Shown: one piece after another, positions 52,124 through 60,607 of the stretch
Position numbering within the stretch: position 1 is the first letter of the stretch
Layout: each line of letters starts with the position of its first letter
NCBI GenBank assembly: GCA_905142475.1
Contig: LR990730.1
Coordinates: 1,364,001 to 1,428,000, forward strand
Reading direction: 5' to 3'
Length of the DNA stretch: 64,000 nt
Origin: Xanthomonas hydrangeae
GTDB lineage: Bacteria > Pseudomonadota > Gammaproteobacteria > Xanthomonadales > Xanthomonadaceae
Notes under the pieces: generated by a model
Databases searched by the model: none
What the model was told of the DNA's origin: nothing
Seen by the model: the letters and a program-made list of their open reading frames with translations, nothing else
Program-made: the position numbers and the translations under genes

Positions 52124-52608
52124 AGCGGTGGGATCAACGACCATTCGAAGTAAAGAATATTTTCAACCCCGCTTTTTGTGGCCTGGTTATGTTCAGGGCA
52201 TTGCTTGGCTATGAGGAAGAGAACCCGGACGGCATGCCATTTTCTCTCGCACTCCTGGTTCTGCCATTGTGTCTTCAGAAAGACGCTCGCCAAGTCATCG
52301 CAGGAAGCTCTCGTAGCTACCTGCTGAAGATCGTCGAGAAAAATCCTCAACTGCTTGTCGGCTTCGCTGACCGTGCTACTGACATGCTGCCATTTGCGCT
52401 TGAGGCTTTCGGTGTACTGATGGAACGGGACTGCTTTGTCGTGTCGCAAGATGGCCGACTGAAGACCGTGCCGAACCGAGTTCGAAAATCAGTTATAGGG
52501 ACTGATGAATCTGTCTCCTGCCAGCGCGTCGCGCGCATCATTGGAAAAGAATTTGCCCGCATCGCAGACCGCGTGACGGTGTACACGACCTTTGGAATAC
52601 GCCCATGA
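52120..52608 (+). CDS. ABC-three-component system middle component
   Basis: Protein of 162 residues. The N-terminus (RPFEVKNIFNPAFCGLVM) and the segment PFSLALLVLPLCLQKDAR are typical of the small middle components that sit between the large subunit and the ABC ATPase in ABC-3C systems. It has no catalytic motif and is likely an adaptor. Four-base ATGA overlaps on both sides imply strict co-translation with its partners. Confidence 0.75.
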   Translation: MKRWDQRPFEVKNIFNPAFCGLVMFRALLGYEEENPDGMPFSLALLVLPLCLQKDARQVIAGSSRSYLLKIVEKNPQLLVGFADRATDMLPFALEAFGVLMERDCFVVSQDGRLKTVPNRVRKSVIGTDESVSCQRVARIIGKEFARIADRVTVYTTFGIRP

Positions 52609-54572
52609 AGATCAAGTCGATTCATATCTACAGTCACGATGGCCAGCGCCGGGATCTTCCATTCAAAGTCGATGGCCTGAACGTTATCACCGGCCGCTCA
52701 TCGACCGGAAAGTCTGCACTGTCCGAGATAATCGAATACTGCATGGGGCGATCGACCTTCAATGTGCCGGAAGGCATCATTCGCGACAAAGTGGCGTGGT
52801 TCGCCGTTATTTATCAGTTCTCGCAGGAGCAGGTGTTGATCGCGAAGCCCTCGCCAACAGCAGGTGGCACGAGTTGCAGTACCGCCATGCAGCGACGCGG
52901 GAGCCAACTGCTCGCCCCGGACTTCAAGGATCTGGCAGTCAACACCGACGACGACGCGGTGGTCGCATTGCTGTCGCGGCTGCTTGGTATCCCAGAGAAC
53001 CGTACCGATGTCGCGATCGAGCACAGCCGCGAGAGCTATGACGCAAACGTCAAGCACACATACTATTACCTGTTTCAGAAACAAGGCATCGTTGCCAACA
53101 AGGACCAACTCTTCTATCGCCAGAATGAGGCGTTTCAGCCACAGGCGATCCGCGACACGCTGCCAATTCTGCTTGGCATTTCTTCTAGTGATCGTTACGA
53201 ACTGGAAGCCAAGTTGCGCGCTGCGCAGCGGGATCTGAAACTCAACGCGAAACTCATTGAACAGGCCCGCGACGCAATCGATACCTCCCAGCAAAAGGGC
53301 ATCGGTCTTTTCTCGGAGGCCAGGACGGTCGGCATCATTGCACCTGAGAACCAGCAGGTCGGAGCGGATGGCGTAATTGATACGCTCCGCACTGCCCTGC
53401 AATGGAAGCCAGCCTCGGTTCCCGAAGATGATGGGCACAGAATCTCAAAGCTCGAAGAAGAAATTGGTCAGTTACGCAAGGACCGGCGCGAGGTTCAGTC
53501 CAAGATCGATGCTGCCCGACAGTTCTCCAAGCAGGCCGGCGGCTTTGAAAGCGAGGCATTAGAGCAGAAAGATCGGCTCGCCTCGATCAAAGCTCTTCCG
53601 AAGAATCCGGAGACGGGTGAATGGCAATGGCCATTCTGCGAAGCAAATCTAGCCCTAGAGTCTCCGATCGCGAAGATACTCCTCAACGAACTGGCAACGC
53701 TTGACGAGGAGATGAGCATCGTGGCTGGTCAGCGCCCGAAACTGGAGGCGTACCTCGCCGAGCAAGATGACAAAGTGCGAGAGATAGTCAGCGCGATCAA
53801 GAACAAGGAAGCGGAGCTTTCCGCGGCGATCGCCGCGAATGAAGTGATTGCACAAATGGGCACGCGCAACAATGCAGCGGCGCGGGTCGTTGGCCGCATC
53901 AGCTTGTTCCTGGAGAATCTAGTCCCCAACGCGGAGCTAGCTTCGCGGGAGGTAGAACACCGCCGCTTGAAGTTCAAGGTCGAGGAGCTGGAGAAGAAGG
54001 TTGGCGCCGACGACAGCCATGAACGGCTAACTTCCATCCTGAACAACATCTCGGCGCAGGTGTCGCGGTACATCCAGATCTTCGAGGCAGAATTTAGTGC
54101 CTTCCCCGCGCGACTCGACCTCAACCACCTCAGCATCGTTTTCGATCGACCGGATCGTCCAGTACCGATGAGTCGAACCGGCGGCGGCGAAAATCATCTC
54201 GCCTATCACCTCTCCGCGTTGTTGGCATTGCATCTTTTCGCCTCAAAGAATAGCTGCCCGATTCCTCAGTTCCTGCTTATAGATCAGCCGACCCAGGTCT
54301 ATTTCCCCTCAGAGAAAGTCTACCAAGAAGCGGATGGCTCTGTTCAGAAGACGGAGGCAGATGCTGATCTGGCGGCGGTGCGTAGACTGTTCGAACTGCT
54401 GCTTAGGTTTACGCAGGAAGACGTCCCAGGCTTTCAGCTCATTGTGACCGAACACGCGAACCTTCGTGATCAATGGTTCCAAGACGCCTTGGTCGAGCAG
54501 CCCTGGACCAAACCACCTGCGCTTGTGCCGGAAGAGTGGCCTTTGCCGCTAGGTTCGTCATCGCGATATTAA
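52605..54572 (+). CDS. ABC-3C system SMC-like ATPase (DUF3732)
   Basis: ATPase of 655 residues of the DUF3732 family. Walker A GRSSTGKSA (30-38) is at the N-terminus. Two coiled-coil arms (about 205-300 and 350-480) flank a central hinge. The ABC signature region SRTGGGENH is near 522, Walker B-like LLIDQPTQ near 557, and the H-loop TEH near 614. Family members often carry a CPxC-type zinc hook in the hinge; here the matching segment reads WPFCEANL, with only one Cys. It is the motor of the predicted defence system and should sense or process foreign DNA. Confidence 0.82.
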   Translation: MKIKSIHIYSHDGQRRDLPFKVDGLNVITGRSSTGKSALSEIIEYCMGRSTFNVPEGIIRDKVAWFAVIYQFSQEQVLIAKPSPTAGGTSCSTAMQRRGSQLLAPDFKDLAVNTDDDAVVALLSRLLGIPENRTDVAIEHSRESYDANVKHTYYYLFQKQGIVANKDQLFYRQNEAFQPQAIRDTLPILLGISSSDRYELEAKLRAAQRDLKLNAKLIEQARDAIDTSQQKGIGLFSEARTVGIIAPENQQVGADGVIDTLRTALQWKPASVPEDDGHRISKLEEEIGQLRKDRREVQSKIDAARQFSKQAGGFESEALEQKDRLASIKALPKNPETGEWQWPFCEANLALESPIAKILLNELATLDEEMSIVAGQRPKLEAYLAEQDDKVREIVSAIKNKEAELSAAIAANEVIAQMGTRNNAAARVVGRISLFLENLVPNAELASREVEHRRLKFKVEELEKKVGADDSHERLTSILNNISAQVSRYIQIFEAEFSAFPARLDLNHLSIVFDRPDRPVPMSRTGGGENHLAYHLSALLALHLFASKNSCPIPQFLLIDQPTQVYFPSEKVYQEADGSVQKTEADADLAAVRRLFELLLRFTQEDVPGFQLIVTEHANLRDQWFQDALVEQPWTKPPALVPEEWPLPLGSSSRY

Positions 54573-54585
54573 GGGCAGAATAAGT

Positions 54586-55416
54586 ATGAACAACAAGATC
54601 CCGAATTCTGTGATTGGCGCCGTCTCTTCTGTGCTTGCCGAGCACTACTACAGTCATTCAACGCTGAACTCCCTCTTCATGGAAAGCGGTGCGCCGGGAG
54701 GCGTGCCCGAAGGAAACTGCGAAACGAAGTGCAGCAGTTGGCTGCGGCGCTGCAACGATGACCCCGGCGTCGATCGCATGCAGGTGCTTGGCCAGATCAT
54801 CCAGAAGTTCATGGAGCTTGAACCCGATAGCTGGAACGACAAGATTGGTCCTGGGCAAGAACGCATCCGAGCTAGTTTGGCGAAAAACCAATTGAGCTAT
54901 CAGATGAATGGGTTCATCACTCTTGCAGGAGCGAGCCCGGCGGCAAAGTCACTCGCGGACTACTTCAAGGCCAGCGACTTTTCGTCTATCGAAGCGGAGT
55001 TCGAACGCGCCATCTCCCACGTTGAGCGCGATCCACATGCGGCGATCACTGCGGCGAGCGCGATTATTGAAGCTCTGTGCAAGACCTACATTGAAATGCA
55101 CAGACTGGAGATGCCATCCAAGCAGACGATAGGCCCGCTTTGGAAGGTCGTACAGCAGCATCTTGGCCTCAATATCGATCCTACGCTAGAGGATGATCAG
55201 AAGAGGATATTGGGAGGGCTAGCATCTATTGTCGATGGTGTTGGCGCCTATCGCACACACATCGGGTCAGCGCATGGCCGCGGTATCGAACCTCCGAGAA
55301 TCGTTCCGTCAGAGGCTCGTTTGGCCGTTCACGCATCTCACACCATTGTGATCTTCGTCATGGAGCGTTGGACTGGCGCACGTCGCGTGCAGGTTGACAA
55401 CATGGATTCTGAATAG
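54586..55416 (+). CDS. Abortive-infection C-terminal domain protein
   Basis: Protein of 276 residues. The C-terminal half (about 140-270) matches the Abi C-terminal domain: HVERDPHAAITAASAIIEALC, then a GPLWKVVQQHLGL-type helix and ILGGLASIVDGVGAYRTHIG with the RTHxG...H motif near residue 225. The N-terminal half is helical and unassigned. It begins 13 bases after the ATPase stop, so it is the fourth gene of the ABC-3C operon. It is a candidate toxin or effector (HEPN-like RNase folds are known in Abi domains), which I infer from the RxxxxH-like segment. Confidence 0.75.
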   Translation: MNNKIPNSVIGAVSSVLAEHYYSHSTLNSLFMESGAPGGVPEGNCETKCSSWLRRCNDDPGVDRMQVLGQIIQKFMELEPDSWNDKIGPGQERIRASLAKNQLSYQMNGFITLAGASPAAKSLADYFKASDFSSIEAEFERAISHVERDPHAAITAASAIIEALCKTYIEMHRLEMPSKQTIGPLWKVVQQHLGLNIDPTLEDDQKRILGGLASIVDGVGAYRTHIGSAHGRGIEPPRIVPSEARLAVHASHTIVIFVMERWTGARRVQVDNMDSE

Positions 55417-55565
55417 TCCTCAGACGCTGACTGACCTCTTTTAGATGTTGAGGAATTAAGCTCAGCGACGCGTCCTTTGGCTTCCAGCTCCAATCGTTTT
55501 TCGTAATAAAAGCTACATAAAAATAAATTGACTCGTTAATTTTTTAGTATATCGCCTGGAGGTAT

Positions 55566-56699
55566 TCAGTTCGGCTTGAGGTGTGGGGGCAACTTCCTCC
55601 CAAACAGGAAATAGTCTGCCTTCCATTCACTATCCAGAGTTGTAATTTTGAATAGTAGACCATTACTAAACGTATCCGACTGATCAGTAAGTTCTTTAAA
55701 AAGTTTTAAGTTCTCCCTCTGCACTGAGGTTAGATTATTCTTTTTTTGAATCAACACACTTGGCGAAGTTCGTTCGATGAATGTAAAATACTTCCCGAGA
55801 AAACCAGTAACCACGTCCGACAACTGAATGCCAGGAACAAGCTTCGAGTCTGCAAAACTGAAATTTACGGGTTTATCACCATCCATGATCCTTATGCCGT
55901 CAATGGCACTTTGGATAGTGGGCTCTTCGTCGAAAACGTGCACAGAATTTTTGAATCGAGCAATGCGATTGAGAAATATATTCTGAAAACCGTTGATAAG
56001 GTGATTGGGTGTTTCATCTACAAGAAACGCAAGCTCAGGGAGAGACTGGGCATTTAAAAGTAGATCTTTGAGTATAAAGGTAGCCTGATTTTGATTTGGT
56101 GAGGTATTCTTTTCCACAAAACCTCTAATTTCTTTTATAAAATAAGAGGTGGTAGATCGATCAATATTTGGGTAATCAAATGATTTCAGTAATGCAAGGA
56201 AATCCAGGACATTGCGTACAACAATGCGGTGGAGTTCATTCTTTAGCTCACGATGAAACGGAATATAGTTTGAAAAACAATCATTTGCGACAATCGATTC
56301 AATAATATCAAGTATCGACCAGTGCAATATATTCATGTTGGTATAATGAATCTTTATCTTCCTGCTTAACAGCCATTTGAAAAAATTTGTTAATTTCTTT
56401 GACTCAAGAACCCTTTCAAAATCTCCTTTTGCAACAAGATCAAATTTTATTTCTGAAGCCGATGATTGAATCCTAAGGATGTTACGAAGGTCGTCTAGGC
56501 AAATTACATCAGCCTCTTCATTAACTGCGACCCCGCCCAAAACAAAGTTATCGTACCGAGATACATTGAATCCATTATCGGTCAACAAAAGCTTTCTAAC
56601 ATTATTAGTCTCGTCATAGTAGATTATTAACCTTTTTTCAGTGCCGTGCACCGATGGATCAAAGGGTGCAAGCTCTCCTGCAGACAAGTCGTACGCCAT
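55566..56699 (-). CDS. DUF3800-family RNase H-like protein
   Basis: Protein of 377 residues, clearly more AT-rich than its surroundings. The N-terminal YYDETNNVRKL (Asp29 and Glu30), a central DEEPTIQSAIDGIRI and the late FADSKLVPGIQLSDVVTGFLG (about 280-300) match DUF3800, a family predicted to adopt an RNase H-like nuclease fold with Asp/Glu metal ligands. It lies 42 bases downstream of the PIN gene on the same strand, so the two form an operon. A role as an RNA- or DNA-cleaving defence protein is plausible; no experimental function is known to me. Confidence 0.72.
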   Translation of the reverse strand: MAYDLSAGELAPFDPSVHGTEKRLIIYYDETNNVRKLLLTDNGFNVSRYDNFVLGGVAVNEEADVICLDDLRNILRIQSSASEIKFDLVAKGDFERVLESKKLTNFFKWLLSRKIKIHYTNMNILHWSILDIIESIVANDCFSNYIPFHRELKNELHRIVVRNVLDFLALLKSFDYPNIDRSTTSYFIKEIRGFVEKNTSPNQNQATFILKDLLLNAQSLPELAFLVDETPNHLINGFQNIFLNRIARFKNSVHVFDEEPTIQSAIDGIRIMDGDKPVNFSFADSKLVPGIQLSDVVTGFLGKYFTFIERTSPSVLIQKKNNLTSVQRENLKLFKELTDQSDTFSNGLLFKITTLDSEWKADYFLFGRKLPPHLKPN

Positions 56700-56741
56700 G
56701 TATTACAGCTCCATTCAATCAAATTAAACATAAAGCATTAA

Positions 56742-57815
56742 TCACATCCTTGGGTCTTCCCAAGGTGTCTCTTCAACGGAAAACTCGATTCCTCCGCCGA
56801 CACCTTTAATATTTAATTCGAACTGATCATTAATAAACGCTTCAACATCGGCTTCAAAAGAAAGATCCAGCTCCACAGAAAAACTTTGCTCTTCTTCGTC
56901 CTGGCGCGCGACGGTATCAAATGTATACATGACCCCATCTTCTTTGTCGTAATGACCATTTACATAATCAGGTCCGCTGACGTCTGCAAGAAGCTTAACA
57001 TCGACGTCAAATGTGATCTGACAACTTTCGTCGTCTAAATGGATGATTTCCGGCTCAAAATCACCAACCTCAAGTACCTTGAAAGAGTCTAGCTCGGCAT
57101 CTTCCCAAGTGGAAGAATTATACGCTTCTGCTTGCTCAAGTTGTTCCTTGATTAGCCTCTTGATATCTTCCTTCTTGCGAAGCAAAAATTCTTCAACAAA
57201 TCGTGATCTCTGATCACTATGTTTATTATAAATATCTAAAAACGCGCTCAAGGTATCGACACTAACGAACCTGTCATTTTTTTCGCAAAATGCCTTATGA
57301 TCAGGATCAGCAGAAACTATATAAATTTTTTCTTGCTCTCTTAACTTAGAACGTATAGCTAAAAGCGAAAATGCGTCACGGAATTCATTCGGTTTTTTGG
57401 CACTGAAAGGAGTCTCCTGCCTGAAAAACATATCGATAATTTCGTTTCCGTCAACGCCACTCATATCTACAATTGATGCGTTTGAAGCATCAATAAAGTT
57501 ATCAAACGCTGCTAATGCTTTCGCTTCTAAATCCACTTCATTGATCTCTATAAAGAGACTCTTGATACTGTCGTCGCTGTATTCCTTTAGGACAGCAGCC
57601 TTACGCCTAAAGTTGTTAATTCCTTTCAACGCATCCTTGATGTGCTCAACAATTTTTCTCTTAACTTCGCTTACGACAATTGTACTTGTGACGTGATTGA
57701 GCTCGTCATCGCCACACAAGTCTTCGAAAGATTTAATAGTTCTTGAGTTAAAATCAAGATTAGCCTTTACAAAAAACTCAGTATCAATAAATACGTTCCG
57801 GGTGACCAGCGGCAT
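56742..57815 (-). CDS. PIN-domain protein (DUF4935-type) with acidic C-terminus
   Basis: Protein of 357 residues. The PIN nuclease fold is seen in NVFIDTEFFVKANLDF (Asp11), KPNEFRDAFSLLA with acidic residues near 150, and IYIVSADPDHKAFCEKN (about 168-183). The C-terminal 140 residues are very acidic and beta-rich, unlike usual VapC toxins, so this is a large standalone PIN protein. I prefer ATG 57813-57815, where AGGG and an upstream GGAG are available, over 57848. No antitoxin-like gene is present. It pairs with DUF3800; both are AT-rich and probably came together. Confidence 0.75.
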   Translation of the reverse strand: MPLVTRNVFIDTEFFVKANLDFNSRTIKSFEDLCGDDELNHVTSTIVVSEVKRKIVEHIKDALKGINNFRRKAAVLKEYSDDSIKSLFIEINEVDLEAKALAAFDNFIDASNASIVDMSGVDGNEIIDMFFRQETPFSAKKPNEFRDAFSLLAIRSKLREQEKIYIVSADPDHKAFCEKNDRFVSVDTLSAFLDIYNKHSDQRSRFVEEFLLRKKEDIKRLIKEQLEQAEAYNSSTWEDAELDSFKVLEVGDFEPEIIHLDDESCQITFDVDVKLLADVSGPDYVNGHYDKEDGVMYTFDTVARQDEEEQSFSVELDLSFEADVEAFINDQFELNIKGVGGGIEFSVEETPWEDPRM

Positions 57816-57848
57816 TTCCCTATACTCCAAGCTATTTTTTGTGATCAT

Positions 57849-58390
57849 GGATGATAGCGATCAAATGTATTTGTTACACAAATAGTGAGGAAAATCTAGA
57901 ACTGTTCTTGCTTAGGGCATGGCCATGGATCACAGCAGGTCGTCAAGCAAGGTTTGGACAACCGATCTGCCAATAAGAGAGACAACCATCGTCGGACATA
58001 AAGACCTGATCATTTGGCTGGGGCCATGAATCATGAGGTTTTTAGCAGCTTTGGATGCAGTGGTTGTCTGAAGCCGGCTATCTGGTAGCCATCTGTAAAG
58101 ATGGTCGATCTGCGTCATCCGCCGGCGGCGGTGGCCATCCGGCGGCCCGGCCCCGGATCGAGGCAGGGCTTGTGCTGCCGTCTGACCTTAGGGTTCGGGC
58201 CGGGTGTGCCGTTTCCAACCAGGATATGGTTGGCCCGTCGTCGCAGTTGAGGCAATGTGCTGTTAGCCGGCCATGGATGTCAGCAGCGCTCGGTGGACAT
58301 TGCAGGCTTGTCGAGGACCAAGCGGCGGTACATAATGCGGCCTAATCCCGCGGCCCATTCGGGATAAATTTCTTTTACATCAATGGGTTG
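57849..58390. other. Gene-free junction DNA left of the tRNA-Gly-like sequence
   Basis: About 540 bases with no intact gene. Base composition shifts here from AT-rich cargo to GC-rich DNA near 58040. A 96-codon plus frame (58055-58345) starts with QWLSEAGYLVAICKDG, faintly like the end of a VRR-NUC domain, but it cannot be supported. This is likely the decayed end of the left element. Confidence 0.45.
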
Positions 58391-58422
58391 GGTGCGGCGT
58401 ACTGTTCCCTCCACCCGCTCCA
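58391..58422 (+). other. Probable att site: degenerate 3' end of tRNA-Gly
   Basis: TTCCCTCCACCCGCTCCA (58405-58422) differs at one position from the usual 3' end of bacterial tRNA-Gly(CCC), TTCCCTTCACCCGCTCCA, and the preceding GGTGCGG fits the T-arm side. The rest of a tRNA is absent, so this is an attachment-site remnant rather than a gene. An integrase start follows 117 bases later, the common layout for islands at tRNA-Gly. Confidence 0.5.
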
Positions 58423-58538
58423 GAGCTTCCGCCAAGTCTCTAAGTGCCTGACTTGGCTGGATATTTCGGCCGATTGATGATTCCGAGCGATGCCCCTTGA
58501 GGTATCAATCGAGGTATCAATCTTGCCCAAAGCCTCTG

Positions 58539-58649
58539 ATGATTTCGCGCTCAGCCGGCCTGTATGCGCGCTTCTTTGTTCCTACCGATCTTCGGGCCTC
58601 GATCGGCTCGCGTTACCTTGTCCGATCGCTGGGAAACCGTCGCGGTGAC
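58539..58649 (+). pseudogene. N-terminal fragment of a DUF6538-type tyrosine integrase, cut by IS3
   Basis: The first 37 codons of an integrase remain. AGLYARFFVPTDLRASIGSR and YLVRSLGNRRGD are typical of the N-terminal DUF6538 domain of island integrases. The reading frame meets the first base of the IS3 left inverted repeat at 58650, which provides a TGA. No continuation is found beyond the right end of the IS at 59896, so the catalytic domain is lost. It lies just right of the tRNA-Gly-like att sequence and therefore belongs to the second island. Confidence 0.7.
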
Positions 58650-58732
58650 TGACCCACCCCCACAAAACTGGGCCATCGTAAAGTAGAGACTTCGCCCCGC
58701 ATGGGGCCCCGTGGATCACGAGGAGTCAGGCG

Positions 58733-58998
58733 ATGAAGAAGTCCCGTTTTACCGAGGAGCAGATCGCGTACGCGCTCAAGCAAGTCGAGCTGGGGATGTC
58801 CGTTGGCGAGGTATGCCGCAAGATGGGCATTGCGGAGGCCACGTTCTACGTATGGCGCAAGAAGTACGTGGGCTGGGACCATCCGAGCTCAAGCGTTTGC
58901 GGCTGCTGGAAGAGGAAAATCGCAAGCTCAAGCAGCTGGTGGCCGACCTGAGCCTGGACAAGGCGATGCTCCAAGAGGTGGTCACAAAAAAACTCTGA
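58733..58998 (+). pseudogene. IS3 orfA with a one-base deletion
   Basis: The helix-turn-helix subunit of the transposase. It starts MKKSRFTEEQIAYALKQ and runs normally to KKYVG. At 58872 one C is missing (GGCTGGGACC for the expected GGCCTGGGACC), which shifts the frame. The normal continuation LGPSELKRLRLLEEENRKLK and the end TKKL are found in the other frame, ending at 58998. With this lesion OrfA and the OrfAB fusion cannot be made normally, so the copy is probably immobile on its own. Confidence 0.85.
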
Positions 58999-59870
58999 GG
59001 GCGACCCAGAAGCGCGATTGGGTTGTCCGCTTGAGAGAGCGTTTTGGCGTGAGCGAACGGCGTGCATTGCGGAGCGTGGCAATGTCGCGCTCAGCGTTCT
59101 CGTACAAGGCCAAGGCCAAGGCGCGCGATTGCAGCGCCATCCGTCTGCGGATGCGCGAGATCACCCAGACGCGGATCCATTACGGCTGCGAGCGGGTGTT
59201 GGTGATGCTCCGTCGCGAAGGCTGGCGTGACAACCATAAGCGGGTCCATCGCATCTACAAGGAAGAAGGCTTGTCTTTAAGGCATTGTCGGCCGCGTCGT
59301 AGTCGCAGCAGCCGTCGAAGGCAGCCGATCAAGGTGGCAACAGCGCCCAGCACCCTATGGGGGATGGACTTCGTGAGTGACGCATTGTTCGATGGCCGTC
59401 GCTTCCGGCTGTTACCGGTGCTGGATCATTTCACGCATGAATGCCTGGATATCGTCGTGGACCAGTCCTTACGTGCTGACGATGTCGTCGGGGCAGTGGC
59501 GCGCCTGGTCGCACAGCGAGGCAAGCCGGAGGCGATCAAAGTGGATAACGGCAGTGAGTTTGCCGGCAAGGTCATGGATCGTTGGGCGTATGAGGCCGGC
59601 GTGGAGCCGGACTTTTCCCGACGTGGCACGCCGACGGACAATGCGATGGTAGAAAGTTTCAACGGCCGGCTACGGCAGGAGTGTCTGAATGAGCATTGGT
59701 TCTTGTCGCTGGCCGATGCGCGGAGCAAAATCGAGGCGTGGCGGAAGTTCTATAACGAGGAACGGCCCCACACTGCATTGGCATGGAAAATCCCTGCGGA
59801 GTTCGCCCGAGAACACGGGTCCCAAGCGAATTCTCGGGCGCCGAAAGAGATCGAAATCTCTACCGACTGA
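58986..59870 (+). CDS. IS3 orfB transposase (DDE catalytic part)
   Basis: Catalytic transposase reached in intact relatives by -1 frameshifting on the A7C slippery run at 58986-58993. The DDE residues are visible: Asp in LWGMDFVSD, Asp in IKVDNGSEFAG, and Glu in AMVESFNGRLRQECL. The end of the protein (FYNEERPHTAL) is family-standard. The open frame is intact from the slip site to 59870, but the deletion in orfA prevents the normal fusion. A short internal start is possible but unlikely to give an active enzyme. Confidence 0.88.
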   Translation, partial: KKTLRATQKRDWVVRLRERFGVSERRALRSVAMSRSAFSYKAKAKARDCSAIRLRMREITQTRIHYGCERVLVMLRREGWRDNHKRVHRIYKEEGLSLRHCRPRRSRSSRRRQPIKVATAPSTLWGMDFVSDALFDGRRFRLLPVLDHFTHECLDIVVDQSLRADDVVGAVARLVAQRGKPEAIKVDNGSEFAGKVMDRWAYEAGVEPDFSRRGTPTDNAMVESFNGRLRQECLNEHWFLSLADARSKIEAWRKFYNEERPHTALAWKIPAEFAREHGSQANSRAPKEIEISTD

Positions 59871-60039
59871 TGGCCCTGCAATCGGGGGTGGGTCAATCAA
59901 CCCCGGACTCTAAACCCCGCTGCTACTCAGGACGGGGGGACGTCGGGCACGCACGTGATGCACCTGGAACGCCAACGCTGGTCCTTGTATGAAAGCGTTG
60001 CGGCATTCCTGCGGGCCACATCGGAAACTACCCCATGAC

Positions 60040-60603
60040 TCAGCTCCGCGGGCCGGATGCTTTCGAAGTGCTCCTAAGCATCTTGGCAAGGCGCTCAGCG
60101 ATGGTCGCTTTCAAGTCCTTGTCGAGGGGCGTCGATGAAAGCGACTCATAGACCCATAGTCCGTCGGCAGCGAGCCGGGCGATGAAGTCGTCCAGAGCAG
60201 CCTCGTCTTGAGTATCTGTCGGCACAGGCGGCGCCCAGCGCTCTAATACAGCCGCCCACGGCTCTGTTAGCGCTTGGTCTGTGGCAGATTCCAGCATGAA
60301 CTGCAGCTCTGCACGGGTGGCGCTTTGAGCACAGGCGCGGGCATACGCCATGTGCCTTTCTTGTGCGGTCAGGTCAGCAGCTGGCTTGCCCCCGATTGCC
60401 TCCATACTCGCTTCCCAGGTGGCGGCCAAGTGAGCGTGGATCGCATTGATCAGCGCGTCGCGTGAGGGGAAGTGGTAAAGCATTCCGCCACGAGTGATGC
60501 CCGCCTCACTGGAAACGGACTCGAAGGTCACCGCAGTAACACCTTCGCGGTCAATCACGCGCAGGGCGGCATCGAGGATCTTGGAGCGATTGCTAGGTCT
60601 CAT
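60040..60603 (-). CDS. TetR-family repressor
   Basis: Repressor of 187 residues. The N-terminal helix-turn-helix is clear: ILDAALRVIDREGVTAVTFE and SEAGITRGGMLYHFPSRDAL (about 9-55). The C-terminal ligand-binding domain is all-helical. ATG 60601-60603 is used; a longer frame overlaps the MFS gene and is not needed. It lies four bases after the MFS stop in the same operon, so it most likely represses that operon through the palindrome at 62134-62163. Confidence 0.88.
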   Translation of the reverse strand: MRPSNRSKILDAALRVIDREGVTAVTFESVSSEAGITRGGMLYHFPSRDALINAIHAHLAATWEASMEAIGGKPAADLTAQERHMAYARACAQSATRAELQFMLESATDQALTEPWAAVLERWAPPVPTDTQDEAALDDFIARLAADGLWVYESLSSTPLDKDLKATIAERLAKMLRSTSKASGPRS

Positions 60604-60607
60604 CGAA

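Larger units (their letters stand above)
58650..59895 (+). mobile_element. IS3-family insertion sequence (IS407 group)
   Basis: Element of 1246 bases. The terminal inverted repeats begin TGACCCACCCCC at 58650-58661 and end with its exact reverse complement at 59884-59895; similarity continues inward to GGGCCATC. It contains orfA and orfB of the IS407 group. The four bases outside each end (TGAC and ATCA) do not match, so no target duplication survives. That suggests deletion or recombination next to one end after insertion. Confidence 0.9.

Noticed and set aside
58055..58345. Plus-strand frame with a faint VRR-NUC-like start (QWLSEAGYLVAICKDG)
   Set aside because: Only about 18 residues resemble the domain end, the rest is low-complexity and there is no start context. 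It could be a relic but cannot be supported.
58498..58521. Short direct repeat GAGGTATCAATC, two copies in tandem
   Set aside because: Two adjacent 12-base copies only. It could be part of an integrase binding region but is too short to claim.
58646..59899. Target-site duplication of the IS3 element
   Set aside because: The four flanking bases are TGAC on the left and ATCA on the right and do not match.
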